A stretch of 64,000 bases of DNA from Hysterium pulicare CBS 123377 (Eukaryota > Ascomycota > Dothideomycetes > Hysteriales > Hysteriaceae), in assembly GCA_000467715.1 (NCBI GenBank), contig AJFK01000353.1, positions 1 through 64,000 on the forward strand. The letters run 5' to 3'. The notes under the pieces were generated by a model. It saw only the letters and a program-made list of their open reading frames with translations, was not told where the DNA came from and made no database searches. The stretch's first letter is position 1; every line of letters begins with the position of its first letter. The position numbers and the translations under genes are program-made. Shown here one piece after another: positions 9,576 to 20,671 of this stretch.

Positions 9576-12075
9576 TCACGATACGGCACTCTTCCCTAAA
9601 GGACCCAGGTCGATGATTTCCTCCTCTATCTCTAGCTCAGGCTTTGAGCCTTTCCTCTTCGGTCGACCATCTCCTGTCGGACTGCTTCTGTCCTCTTCAT
9701 CTTCACCAAATAAGTACCCTTTGCCGCCCAGAGGCTCCCTTCCTCTCGCCATCCTTCGTTTCTCATCTGATGGAAATGCGCTGTGCGCAGAGGCAGACGC
9801 AAATGCTGATGTCCTCTCCTCCTGTCCTAACATCCAGGAAAACGAAGATTGCGCGAGACTTGGCCGAGTCCGCGAAGAAACAGAGAGAGAATGAGAGGGC
9901 GAAGATGTCAAGGATTTGCCAAAACCTTTGACGCTAGCTGCAGATGTTAGTTTATCGACTGCAACAGTATTTGTTGATGAGGACGGCCCTGCCCTTGACA
10001 TTTCTGGGCTAACAAGTGTTGGTATACTCGATGAACGATCCGCCGGAGCTGTGTTGAGAGTTGGTAGAGGTGGTGCACTAGAAGTGCGCCCAGGTGGAGA
10101 CACTGTGCTGATCTGTTTCCTGTCCTCTGTAGCCTCGTCTGCTGGTAAAGGAATTGTGGAATCTTCGAGGTAGACTTGGACAAATTGCACCTTTGCAATC
10201 GCTGTACTCAACGCTTCTATCGATTCTTTGTCTGCCTTAGGCTGATCGCTCCGGTCCTTATGGTAATCCCAGAGCTCCGAAAGAGCACCTTGCAACATGT
10301 ATGCCATACTTTTGTTGCGCGCTTCCAGGACGGATACTTTCCTTAAAATCTCAGAAGACGGCCCTATAGGTTTGGTAGTGGTGGGAACACGAGCGGGTCT
10401 TCTATATTCCCTTCCGCCAGACCTCGGCGCGCTGGGTCCTGATTGGAAGGCCTGGACATTTTTCTTCACTTCTCCAACAGCATCCCGCAATACCTTGGTG
10501 ACCCCCCACTTCTCGCCGCGGTCGTACATTTGTCTTGCAGCATCCTGAATCAGAGCCTCCAAACCTCCGGGCGGAGTGGTTTGACTTTTCGGAGATACAA
10601 AAGGGGGCCGAGTATGAGCTGGGAAAGGCGATGCGGTTCGAGATTGGCTCTGCTCGACAAGTGGCGGAGCCTTTTTGCCATACTTCGTGAGGATTTCACG
10701 GCCACCCTCAGGGTTGAGATGTCTTTTGAGGTAGATGGCGTCATGTACAAATGTGTGAGGTGGCTCAGATGGCTCTGGATATTTTAGTAGGAGTGTAAAT
10801 GCTGTATTTGTATCTGCTTCGATGACTAGGAGAGTGTAGCATTAGTCGCTCGTACAGTGAAAGACCAATTGAGGGTAACCTACGCTGCCATCGAATTCGT
10901 AGGAGCATGGCAATGCAGATATAGTCTACTATTCCTAGGGAAGAATCTTCTGCGAACAAAATGTCCCACATAACGAGGACCTCGTCCAATGGGAATTCCC
11001 GACCAAATAGAAGGCGAACCCATCGCCTGTTGCGCGTCAATTGTGAGCTCGCCATTGCGGAATTCACAATTACAACTTACATTAAAAATATTTGAGGAAC
11101 AATATCTATCTTTGCGAGATGAGCAGCAAGGCTTGGATCGGCTTTCGGAAGATACCCTTCGAATATACGTCGACTCCGGATAAGCATTGGAGAATCATTC
11201 TGTGCTGAGGCAGCCGAAGATCGCCCGCCTTCTGCCGGAGAGTAGAAGAATTTGGCACTCTGCATTACGAGGGCGAACAGAGTGAAAGAGTCATGTTCGA
11301 TGAACCCGGCGTCTAACACATCGTTAAGGAGGCTACTCGAAGCATTGTCGCTGCCTTGGCGCGTGGAATAGTCAGTGGCTATCGCATCTCGCTCCACAAC
11401 CCAAAGAATGGGCGCCAGGACTTCATGCATGCCTTGCCGGTAGCCGGTATCTTGATTAAGCTTGCAGAATATGAAGAGTATATCAAGCATCATGTTCTGG
11501 GTCGAGGGCTGGCGGAAGTAGACGTTGTCTGGCATGCATCGTTCGACATCTTGGTATATCTCGGCTCGTAAGTTTTCGTCTTTGCGAAGGGCAACCCATG
11601 GAGACTTTCAAGTCTTAGTGATGTGTCAGATGGAATGAAATCATTTCCTTGGTGTTCCTCAAGGACTCTTTAGGGGGTTGTACCTCTTCGTTCTCACTCA
11701 GCGGATCCACGGCTGACTCTATTTCGTCTGGGTATTCGATTGCTCTGAGCAAATGCGATCGCAACGAGTCGTATGCGGCTCTCGAATCGGCTAGGGAGGC
11801 GGGCCATGCTGATCGATCGAGGGTTTTGAAGAGCAAGAAGGCCTACATGGACAGTCAGACATTGAGCAGTTCGAGGGAACACAATACTACCTTCCAGCAT
11901 ATGGAGCGTAATCCAGAAGTAATACGAGGCTCAGTATCGGAAGATATAGCTGTCTTCAGGTCGGCTAGGGTGCTGATATGGTCCAGTTGGGCCCAGGACT
12001 TCCTAAGCTAGATTAGAAGGATGATGAAACGTCGAGTGAGGTAAAACCATACTCAGCTTCTTCTAAATGCCTCAT
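9576..12075 (-). CDS. TBC-domain Rab GTPase-activating protein (TBC1D5-like)
   Basis: A TBC-domain GAP that speeds GTP hydrolysis on Rab GTPases; the domain layout resembles TBC1D5, which acts in endosome/retromer traffic. Six exons on the minus strand: 12075-12053, 12002-11891, 11842-11684, 11604-11081, 11026-10884, 10825-9576; 736 residues. The N-terminus MRHLEEAEKSW is built by a 23-nt first exon. The next conserved segments are RSICWK and LDRSAWPASLADSRAAY. Both catalytic fingers are present: Arg120 in IYQDVER and Gln155 in GYRQG. The second half of the domain (VRLLFGREF, MWDILFAED) follows. After about residue 380 the chain becomes low-complexity, with an EALIQDAARQMYDRGEKWGV helix and a short coiled coil near KVSVLEARNKSM. 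All junctions keep frame and join known motifs, so the model is firm. The Rab partner cannot be told. Confidence 0.9.
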
Positions 12076-12796
12076 ACCGCCAACATGAGCTTCAAAAGTG
12101 GTATTTGGCGGGTTACTTGAGGCGACGACCTTCCTCAGGTACCTTGATGTCTCTGCCGATGATACCTATCGGGATTAGATAGGGCCGAGGCGCTAAGAAA
12201 GCACGTGACGGCCGCTCGTTACCGGCAGGGTCCTTATGCACGACTCATTTGCGACATGACTCCCACACGGCATGCCATCGATAACGCCCACCGCGTCGAG
12301 GGAAAGGGCGAAGCAGAAAAGGCGGATGTCCTCAGGCGGTTCGGCATTTTCATACCCCTGGAACAAGAGGGTCCATCGAGAGCGGAACCTGCTAAGATGG
12401 TCGTCGATCACGACCCATTGATCGCAGCATTCCTTGTATGGGCACACCACTGTGACAACTCCCAAGGAACACTAGATACAATGGAGGCCCACTGAGCATT
12501 CCGTAGGCATCCATACATACATGCAACTTGATAAGCTTGAGCTGGAAGCTAGAAGCATTGTGCAGCATGGACGCTAAGGAATGATATAAACAACCTCCAA
12601 ACGTTGCCCTACGGTTAGGTGCCTAGGTATGTTCGATATAGAGTCCATTGCAAGTCTGCCACATCATAGTGGTCGGTTTCCAGCCAATGGCGGAGCTTCC
12701 ATGTGCTGCAGGCAACCGCTACACCAACCTCAGCCTTGCCGTCAACGCACCCGTCAGCCTTGACTCACGGCCCGTAGGTGACTCTTAAGCATCGGG
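12076..12796. other. Divergent promoter region, no gene seen
   Basis: The spacer between the divergent TBC and RBR genes. A 96-codon plus-strand frame at 12205-12495 and its minus-strand shadow have no protein-like character, so I do not call them. Confidence 0.5.
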
Positions 12797-12810
12797 CCAA
12801 TCCATATAAA
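12797..12810 (+). promoter_or_regulatory. CCAAT and TATA elements of the RBR ligase gene
   Basis: CCAAT at 12797-12801 is followed directly by TATAAA at 12805-12810, about 45 bp before the ATG at 12853. This places transcription start downstream of the in-frame Met codon at 12778, and so decides for the 12853 start. Confidence 0.5.
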
Positions 12811-12852
12811 CCGCTGGTTTGCCTCAGACTCGGCATCGCCACTCTTTCTACC

Positions 12853-14932
12853 ATGGGCTCAAAAATATCAAAGGCCGTGCGTCGGTCTCAACCAGATCGC
12901 TCGCGTGAAGGCCGGGCTGCTACTTCCACATCCTCTACAAGTGCTCCGCTAAACTGCACCTCATCATCAAGGACGGCTTCCGACGACCACATTACACCCT
13001 CTATCTTCGACGCCTCGACAGATGCCACCGTCTTCGATCCAATGGAGCCTCGATTACTGACCGGGCAGCCAAATCCCTACCATGTCGCAGCTTTGGATCT
13101 TCACACGCACAACCTGTCTGAAGCAGGGACAGAAGCCTCACCTGTTAGATGGCCTTCTGCTGCTTTGGATGCGTCTGATCATGGTCATCGACAACCTCTA
13201 CCTTTCTTCTTTGAACAACCCCCCCACTCTCAAACTGCTCAGCCGCCAACTCCTCTGGATCCCATACCTCCACCTCCTCAGGTTACTATTCCACTACCAT
13301 CCCTTCCAAGGCATATGGACCCACCAGCAAAGCCAATGATCCGTTGCATCATCTGTGTCGAAAAATTTGCGCCAGAGCAAGAACATGAGTCTTTCCTTAA
13401 ACCATGTCGTATCTGTCAAAGTGCGTATTGCATACATTGCATCAAGGACATGTTTATCAGGGCTTGTAAGGAGCCTTCCCGGATGCCTGCCCGCTGCTGC
13501 AACATGATTCAACTTCACATCGCTGCGCCATTCCTCACCGCTAGCCAGGTGAAGGAGTACAGGTAAGTTAGCCCACTATTTCTTTCATTTCAAAGACTTA
13601 GATTTATCATCATGCAGAGATAAGTACGAAGAGTGGAGCACGCCAAACCCGTTGTATTGTCCGGTAGCAAAGTGCTCTGCCTTCATACCCACCCGCCTTA
13701 TCCCGCAGCCCGGTGTCAAAAGCGAGGTTAAGAAACGCACTGATTCTGTAATCGATGCTCCACAAGTGCCGTTAGTCGCATGTCCGAACTGTTCTGCTGG
13801 TGTTTGCCTTCAATGTCGCCAACTCGCCCATGCTGGGACTCCATGCAAAGATCTGGCTTTCGGAGTGGATGAAGAGACAGCTGTAATCCTCAGAAGCTGG
13901 GGTTACAAACGTTGTCCAAAATGTGGGAACGGTGTCAAACGAATGCTGGGCTGTAACCACATGCAATGTCTGTGCGGTGCTCAATGGTGTTGGGTATGTC
14001 AGCAGTCAATGGATGAATGTGGTGGAAGTTGCTACGAAAGCGAGGATGATAACATGGACCCGGACGGTGACGACGCGCCAGCAAGTTCTGAGGAAACATT
14101 AAGAGGTGCTGATGACGCGCACCCTACAACTGGATCTTCAGCCCCGCAACCGAGCGATACGGCCCCGACCTCAATCACAACGCAAACGACAGCTCCAACG
14201 GAATCTCCTCGAAGATCCCGTAATCTCGATGCAGGTACTGCACATTATTGGGAGCAACAAGGGCTGAACTTCGGTACAGAGCCTGGCGAAGACCCTCCGG
14301 ATCGCACGTGGCTATGCGAGCATTCTTGGAGCACCGCCAAAGTCGGTTTTCAGGACAGTATCAAGGGCGTTTCCACAGCTACTGGCATGGAATGCTCACG
14401 GTGTTGGAAATCAGTTCACCCAGAGATCATCTTACCGAAGAACATTGGCGCTGGCAGTGCGAAAATGGTCACGCAACTTAATCGCAGCGCACCACCCAGA
14501 GCACGTGGTGGAATAAGGCACAGGGGGAGGATATTAAATGGCGCTATCAATGAGAGAGGGAGACATGAACGGGGAATGGAGCAGCTACGTCATCTAAATG
14601 AGCTTTATGCCCAAGGAGTCGTCGACACATTTGGAAACAGAATCTCCGCAGAGGATGCACAAACATCATCTTCACGTCCATCTTCGTTTCCAGCGCCTTC
14701 AGGTTTCGGCTTCTCGATGGAAATGGTAGGACATGCGGTGTTGTCATCCTCAGCACCTCAGTCGTCCGACAGCTCCCACGAAGGGTTCGCCATCCATACA
14801 CATTCCCTCCAACATCTGTCTCCTACTACGGAGCATACATTTAGCTTCGCCTACGAATGTAAATACTGTGGTATGATGATCTGCTCACCATGCAAGGACA
14901 TTCTTTCCCCAGCGCCGAGCGCTGACCAGTAA
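12853..14932 (+). CDS. RBR-type E3 ubiquitin ligase with N-myristoylation signal
   Basis: A RING-IBR-RING ligase, which takes ubiquitin from an E2 onto its own cysteine before transfer. Exons 12853-13562 and 13618-14932 (GTAAGT...GCAG, phase 2); 674 residues. RING1 runs from CIICVEKF to RMPARCC. The IBR holds YCPVAKCSAF and CPNCSAGVCLQC. RING2 is KRCPKCGNGVKRMLGCNHMQC, with the expected catalytic cysteine at about residue 349 in GCNHM. The start MGSKISK fits the consensus for N-terminal myristoylation (Gly2, Ser6), suggesting membrane anchoring; the ATG lies in an ACCATGG context with CCAAT/TATA just upstream. A later zinc-ligand cluster (WLCEHSW then CSRCWK) and a C-terminal CKYCGMMICSPC may form extra zinc sites. 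The 160-residue Pro/Ser-rich N-terminal part is variable. Target proteins are unknown. Confidence 0.9.
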
Positions 14933-16140
14933 GCACTCTCTCCTAGAAGGCGGAGAGAGAGGGAGAGCCGCCCACAACAGAGTGATTTCTTAGCAGCAGC
15001 CGAAGAAGAGAGGCTCGAGCCATTTACGACTCGCGAGGAGATGGGGATGGCAGTCATGGCATGCATTGCATATTTTGGCGTTTATAGAGCATCAAATTAA
15101 ACGGCCCTAACGATTTCTTCGTCTTTTCCCCCAAGACCACAAAGTTCACATTGTACAGTAAAGGATAATCTTAGTATCTATGGCTTCTAACGTTTTCATC
15201 TCAATGTTCCCCATTGATGAGCACCGGATGTTAAGTCTCGGATAATGCCCCTCTGGTGCTTATACTAAAATATTCGTGTCCCTAAATGATCATTGAAACG
15301 ATCTAGATGAGACACTAATCCTCCTGGGCTAACGCAGAACCTGAGCCCTCAAGCAGAACGGCTTGAGGAAGAGAAATCAAAGCATGCACATTCAGACTAT
15401 GAAGAAGCCGCTGCAAAATTACCATTTCTAGGTACGAGACTAAGTTCTATAAACTGGACTCTTTTATTAAGCTCCATAATATTAGTGTAGGGAAAATCTG
15501 TATACTTTTGACTCTGCTTCAAATGGTCACCTCTCATGGCGATTCTACGCCCAGCCCATTCCATCTCATCGTCCTCAGCTAAACGAAACATCTGCTAGGT
15601 TAGATACAGCTTGATTTAGCACAGGTCTACAAGAGGCTACCTAGTGACATATGTTACAGAGAAACTATTTATCCTGCAGTCTTGATCAAAGCATTGGAAT
15701 AGTTTAGACCCGGTACCGCACCATATAGCTGGTTCGTTAAACCAGGACCAACTAAAATTAAACCTGTTCTTATTTCTAAAACCCAGAGAAGTCTCTTATC
15801 TATTTTGATCCCCATCAAAATATAGACTGTAGCTAAGAAGCTCAGATCTGCCTTCCTAGAAATCTCTCCCAGCCGCTTCGTCCTCTATCACAACCACGCG
15901 CTCTAAATATTAGCAACCGATTCTACAGCCAAGACACTCCCATACTTGATGGTTCCTTCAGAAGTTTATCGCTGGTTCATGTGAATGCGAAATTGAGGAC
16001 GCTTGCTATGGGAGAATTGGTTTACGTGGCCATTATCCCGAGGAGAGGTACGCCTCGCGCTTCATTTATGAGTAGCAACCACAGAAACGAGGCCGTATTG
16101 CTCGCGTGAAGGCATTGTGAAGCCTTTCCGATGCGTATCT
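14933..16140. other. Intergenic, AT-rich, no gene seen
   Basis: Stop-rich in all frames and AT-rich between about 15100 and 15850. It contains a perfect 8-bp hairpin (ATTTTGAT, 4-nt loop) at 15802-15821. Nothing identifies an element or gene. Confidence 0.5.
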
Positions 16141-16503
16141 TCATCCAAGTGCCGTTTTCTTCACCTCATTGCTCACCAACAGGTATGACACGCCCAGATC
16201 AAGGTCCGAAACTGTATCGGATCCATAAAGATAGGTGGAGTCAATTGAGTATCGAGGCCTGGGGACAAGGTAGAGATTCGTTGTAAGAAGAATGCGTTCC
16301 TCTCCGGTGTCTGGTGTCCTTAGCGGATGGAGTCGATCGGCGGGTGTAGCGTGATTCATGCCGGTATGCCAGTAATATCGCCTTTTGCCTGAGTAGGACT
16401 TGAATGTCCGCGTATGTGTGAGAAGATAAGGTGTTCCAACAGTACTTCCGTTGATGTAACAGCAGAACAAAGCGAAGACTCTGAGATAACTGGAAGTTGG
16501 CAT
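16141..16503 (-). CDS. Hypothetical 120-residue ORF
   Basis: An ATG-started minus-strand frame of 120 residues with a moderately hydrophobic N-terminus (YLRVFALFCCYI) and a protein-like middle (TPDTGEERILLTTNLYLVPRPRYSID). I recognise no family. The region around it is otherwise stop-rich and gene-poor, and a TATA-like ATATATCC lies too close upstream to be a good promoter. It may be a chance frame or a remnant. Confidence 0.25.
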   Translation of the reverse strand: MPTSSYLRVFALFCCYINGSTVGTPYLLTHTRTFKSYSGKRRYYWHTGMNHATPADRLHPLRTPDTGEERILLTTNLYLVPRPRYSIDSTYLYGSDTVSDLDLGVSYLLVSNEVKKTALG

Positions 16504-17126
16504 CTTTAAGGAGCACTTGAAAGGATATATGAGGAGGGCTGCAAAAAGGATTTCAATCAGATGAGTGGGGCTTCACTCCTAGGCCAGCTGAAGTGGGCCA
16601 GCAAGTGGATCGCGAAATCTGTCGAAACCGCCTACTTAAATCAAAGGACGAACCTGATCCTCCAAATCTTATTCTAGCGCGAAATAGTGATGATGTCGCG
16701 AAAGGCTAAGGATCCATCGAAAAGAGTAGAATAGAAGCTCAGAACCTATACTGTACTTGGCTGTTGACTAGAAAATTGATATATGGGAAAATTGTCTGTG
16801 CATTCATATAAAATATTGTCTTGGTGTTTTCTTATGGTTCGGCATCTGCGCTAGCTCTTGATTGAGTCGCGCGATATGCTTGTCTTATCGACATAGTTGA
16901 TAATTCGACAACTGTTCACGGATGGGCAGGGAGGGAAAATAATCCGATCAGACTCTAGTAGTAACCTTTCTAGTAACGGATCGATACAATGTTTCTCGCA
17001 AAATTATTAGCGTTCGTGATTTTGTACAGGGACCGTACCTGTAGTTATCATCAGTGTATTGAGCAGGAAGGGATCGCAATAGTCAGATCTTGTTTTGACC
17101 TGGGTATGGCCGTAAGGTGTGCACTG

Positions 17127-20012
17127 CTACAGATGAGACTTACCAAGAACCCAGCCTATGCCGCTAGCCAGACCTCCAGTAACGGCATTGGCGACCATAT
17201 CTCTCTTTCTAACCCGACCGCTTTCGTCATGATCACCTAAACTTCCAGTGGAGCGTTCCAAGTCCGACGAATTCCTCGTATGTCCTTGTCCACTATCTCT
17301 ATTGATAGGTGCTGTGTCGCTTTTGCTGCTGGTAGTAGTTCCACGTAATGGAAACGCGTTCCTCGAGAAGGCCGCAGCTGCTCCTCTCGCTACATCGAAC
17401 AAGCCCATGGGTGCTTCCTCAACCGCGCCTCTGCCAACTTCCCGGCGTGGCTGTAAAGTGACAGTATCGTTTGAGAAAGCTCCTGGGAGTTTTTGGTCGG
17501 CTTGGTCGTTGAACCGTTGTTCTGCTTCTGTTTCGTCCGCAAGCAACGCCATCATCTCAGCCTCGCATTCCTGCCAGACAACCAGGACCTCTGGCAGATG
17601 CGACGAAGGCGCAAGAAGTAAAGCCTGTGATAACAATTCCATGCGTTGCTCAAGCCTTCGTAAAGTAGAAGGCGCGGTAGAACCTGCTGATGGATATGAA
17701 GTGGACATGGGAGATGATTTATGGCGTCCGGCAAGGAGTGCCGCTCGCCAAGATACATCGTCTTCGTCGATGATGTTTGGTTGCGCAAAAATAGGGCTCT
17801 GGGCAATAGATCGCCTCCTATTCGAGGTTGCGGTGGGGGAAGACGAGTACGCAGGGGCTGAAGGCGGGGATAATCGATTGATTACATAAGAGTATGCGGT
17901 CTCGAAATCGTCCTCAACCAGAGCAGCTTCTATTGCCATCCCAATTACGCGACGTTCGGCGGCGGTTTTGCGTTGTTCGATCTCAAAGGAAGATGGCTCG
18001 ACTATATGGCTAGGCGTCCCTTCGGTTTGGTCGCCAGGCGCAGAGATGACGAGATTCTGACCAATAGAGATAAGATCATCGAGATGGGTATAGCTGCGTG
18101 CATTCTGGTCTAGAACTTTCTTCAGCAGAGAGAGCGGGTCCGAACGGACCCGAATATTGACTGGCTGGAAAGGAACACCGTGTTGAAGGGTGAGGGAGTA
18201 GAAAGACAGTGCATGCGTGGCAGCGAGGAGAGCCTTAGCCCGACGAAACGACAAGGAAGAGGGGAAGTAGGGACCAAAGCTTGAAATGATGTCTGAGGCT
18301 CTCCTCATGCCGCCTCTTGTACGATTTCCATTACTTGCATTGTCGTAATGATTCATGGCAGAAGTTAAAACAGCGTTCTCAATGTCGTCCATAGATAGCC
18401 AATGTAAGTGCTTGGGATCCTGAATGTATATCTTAATGGCGAGTGAGTGATGAGCGCTGTCGATGAGTGCCTTCAGAATTTCTTTCTCGAAAACACCTCG
18501 TTCAATTTTGCCAAAGACGCCGCTTTTCAACAGCGCACCTGGCTCCTGAATATCCACACCCCAATCCCAAAGCCATAAGAGCTGACTCCTGATAGTCATC
18601 CACTGCGCTGTTTCCAATTTGCTTCTACTAACGAGATTATGGAGTACTCTCTCAAGTATTAATAATTGTTCAGTACCATCGTCATAAAGGTGCAACTTAG
18701 CAAGGTTTCGAATGGAAGTGTTGTACTGCAGTTCTGCAAGAAGATACGCCGAATAAACGAACATTTCTAACAGACGGAATGTTTGGAGACTCGGGTGTGT
18801 AAATGGGTTGTCAGATTCAAGTAGGCTTTGAAACTGTAAAGCAGCTGTGGTGGTTTCGTATGGTATTGGAGATTGAGAGTCCATTTTGGGAAGTAGTTCC
18901 GTAATTACTGAGAGATCCGGAGGAGGCTCGAAATCTAACAGCGAAGCAAGTCTCAGTAACAGGGTATGCGATTGCGCAATGATCTCTGCATCACTCTTGT
19001 CAAGCGCATATATGCTCGCAAAAGCTGCCTGAGCGTATCGGACCTCTAACGCCTGTTGCAGTTCGTCGGACATGAAGCTCTGGCCATCCTCGTAGCCACC
19101 CAGATCAACGTCCCCAGGTCCATCCCAGTCACATACGGCGGAAGTTACGAGATGGAAGTTCTGGGTTGCCGTATGTATGAGCCATGAGAACAAGCGATAC
19201 CAGTCGTCATTCTCTTGCACTAGGTCGCTGCTCTCTACTCCTTCCAGGCTAGCTCTGCCATTATGTCCAGTGCGACTCACTGATGAGCTCTCCCTATGAT
19301 TATTCAGTTTCCGCCTCTTGCACTCGTTATGACCGTACATCCATGGCCCGACGAGGCCTCGCAAGTCACGACTCAGGTTATTCGAAGAATCCTGAGATTG
19401 TACCGCATTTTTCAAGAGCGTCTGTAAAGCTATCGTAACGCCAACTTGATTGAACGATTCAAGGGAAGGAATAGAACTTTGGGGATAGTATTCGTAGCCA
19501 AGACGCGCAAGAGGAAGAATCGTTGAAATGAACCAAGTTCTCAGATAATCAGATTGACTGATGAATGGTACAAGGAGCTGTGGGACGAGGTCTAACATGC
19601 CAGTCTGCGCGTCGATTTGGTGGGCACGGTGTACGATGAAGAGGGTGAGCGGGTCTTGCGGGATTTCGAAAGGATACGATGGAGGCACTAGAGGCAACAG
19701 GTGAAGTTTGTGCAGTTTTCGGCGTGCCCTTGACTCCGATAGCTCTTTCACGGGAGAAATGTCGAGGAGCGAGTCGCGTTCTCCATCTCCTAACGGTACT
19801 CTAGTTGCGATTTCGTGTAGATAGCTGGAGTATGAGGACGGTTCTATGCTTTCGGGAAGATAGGTGAGAACAATTCGCAGGACCAAGTCACTCTCAAAGG
19901 CATCTTGTCTGGACTGTGTCAATATCCGCAGAGCGTGTATGTTGGATTCGGCTGCATAATGGACAGCGAGGAGGATGCAATGAGGTCGAGAAAGCTGTTG
20001 GACTTCAGCCAT
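17127..20012 (-). CDS. SEC39: Sec39-domain protein of the Dsl1 tethering complex
   Basis: A 961-residue homologue of yeast Sec39 (animal NBAS C-terminal part), an alpha-solenoid subunit of the ER Dsl1 complex (Dsl1-Tip20-Sec39) that tethers Golgi-derived COPI vesicles and assembles ER SNAREs. The N-terminus has CILLAVHYAAESNIHALRIL, then SARRKLHKLHLLPLVPP. The middle keeps EYYPQSSIPSLESFNQ. The C-terminal block has VTGGLASGIGWVLG. The chain is mostly helical, with serine-rich inserts near residues 760 and 920. The 3' end is ambiguous. Reading straight on adds KSHL and stops at 17127. A GTAAGT...CCCAG intron of 44 nt (17143-17100) would instead give QNKI and stop at 17083. Both forms happen to be 961 residues. 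The unspliced tail ends in SHL, a match to the peroxisomal PTS1 consensus. Confidence 0.85.
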   Translation of the reverse strand: MAEVQQLSRPHCILLAVHYAAESNIHALRILTQSRQDAFESDLVLRIVLTYLPESIEPSSYSSYLHEIATRVPLGDGERDSLLDISPVKELSESRARRKLHKLHLLPLVPPSYPFEIPQDPLTLFIVHRAHQIDAQTGMLDLVPQLLVPFISQSDYLRTWFISTILPLARLGYEYYPQSSIPSLESFNQVGVTIALQTLLKNAVQSQDSSNNLSRDLRGLVGPWMYGHNECKRRKLNNHRESSSVSRTGHNGRASLEGVESSDLVQENDDWYRLFSWLIHTATQNFHLVTSAVCDWDGPGDVDLGGYEDGQSFMSDELQQALEVRYAQAAFASIYALDKSDAEIIAQSHTLLLRLASLLDFEPPPDLSVITELLPKMDSQSPIPYETTTAALQFQSLLESDNPFTHPSLQTFRLLEMFVYSAYLLAELQYNTSIRNLAKLHLYDDGTEQLLILERVLHNLVSRSKLETAQWMTIRSQLLWLWDWGVDIQEPGALLKSGVFGKIERGVFEKEILKALIDSAHHSLAIKIYIQDPKHLHWLSMDDIENAVLTSAMNHYDNASNGNRTRGGMRRASDIISSFGPYFPSSLSFRRAKALLAATHALSFYSLTLQHGVPFQPVNIRVRSDPLSLLKKVLDQNARSYTHLDDLISIGQNLVISAPGDQTEGTPSHIVEPSSFEIEQRKTAAERRVIGMAIEAALVEDDFETAYSYVINRLSPPSAPAYSSSPTATSNRRRSIAQSPIFAQPNIIDEDDVSWRAALLAGRHKSSPMSTSYPSAGSTAPSTLRRLEQRMELLSQALLLAPSSHLPEVLVVWQECEAEMMALLADETEAEQRFNDQADQKLPGAFSNDTVTLQPRREVGRGAVEEAPMGLFDVARGAAAAFSRNAFPLRGTTTSSKSDTAPINRDSGQGHTRNSSDLERSTGSLGDHDESGRVRKRDMVANAVTGGLASGIGWVLGKSHL

Positions 20013-20671
20013 GGGCAGTGGATGCTCTCGCGCTAGATTCAGAAGGTACGGGCTCTTGTCATTCTTAGGAAGGGCTGGTTGGAGTACTGGCTGTGATTGT
20101 TTCCAGATCGCTGTGGTGTTCTACAGGGTTTCAAAAGGTGTTGTTTGAAAGTTCGGCCGTACGTCATTCTGCCACGTGATTTGCTGACCTTGGAACCTTA
20201 CATCGATTGAATAGCTGCTTTGGAGTCAGGTAAGAGGCGACTATATCTCTACTCCGAGCTTAAGGTGTACTACAATTCATAATTTTATCGATTACGAGAT
20301 TTTCGTCGGTTCCCATAGCTCGTTACAATATTGGATAGCGACTACAAAGCCCCATAGCTCCTTGGACGGCAGATTAATCTTGTTAAATCGTAAAATATTT
20401 TCTAGAAAGTTATTCTATAAATATAATAAATAAAATGCTTATACTAAGAATTATTTATTTATTCCCCTCCTAGGTAGGACTAGGTATGCTTAAATGCTCT
20501 TTGCTAGATTGGCTTCAAGACAGCAACTTGCTTTCAACCCTTTTACAAAGCCCAAATGAGTTATGCAGGCTAGTAGCACCGGAGTTAGCAGGCGTAGGGG
20601 TACTTTCGAGAAAAGAAAAGATAGAAGTCCATATGATTAACATGCTCGTGGTTTACCATTAACTAAACCTA
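20013..20671. other. Intergenic, AT-rich, no gene seen
   Basis: The upstream region of SEC39 followed by an AT-rich tract (about 20380-20460, runs of AATAAATAAA). The AT-rich part lies in the 3' flank of the Zn2Cys6 gene. No ORF of note. Confidence 0.55.

Noticed and set aside
12205-12495. 96-codon frame and its minus-strand counterpart in the TBC/RBR spacer
   Set aside because: Both strands are open by chance in a GC-rich stretch. No protein-like pattern, and the CCAAT/TATA of the RBR gene lies just downstream.
12778-12852. Upstream in-frame ATG for the RBR ligase (25 extra residues)
   Set aside because: CCAAT and TATAAA lie between this ATG and the second one, and the second start gives a clean myristoylation motif in a strong ATG context.
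15802-15821. Perfect 8-bp hairpin ATTTTGAT with 4-nt loop
   Set aside because: A short palindrome of this size is expected by chance in an AT-rich spacer, and no element ends or RNA features accompany it.
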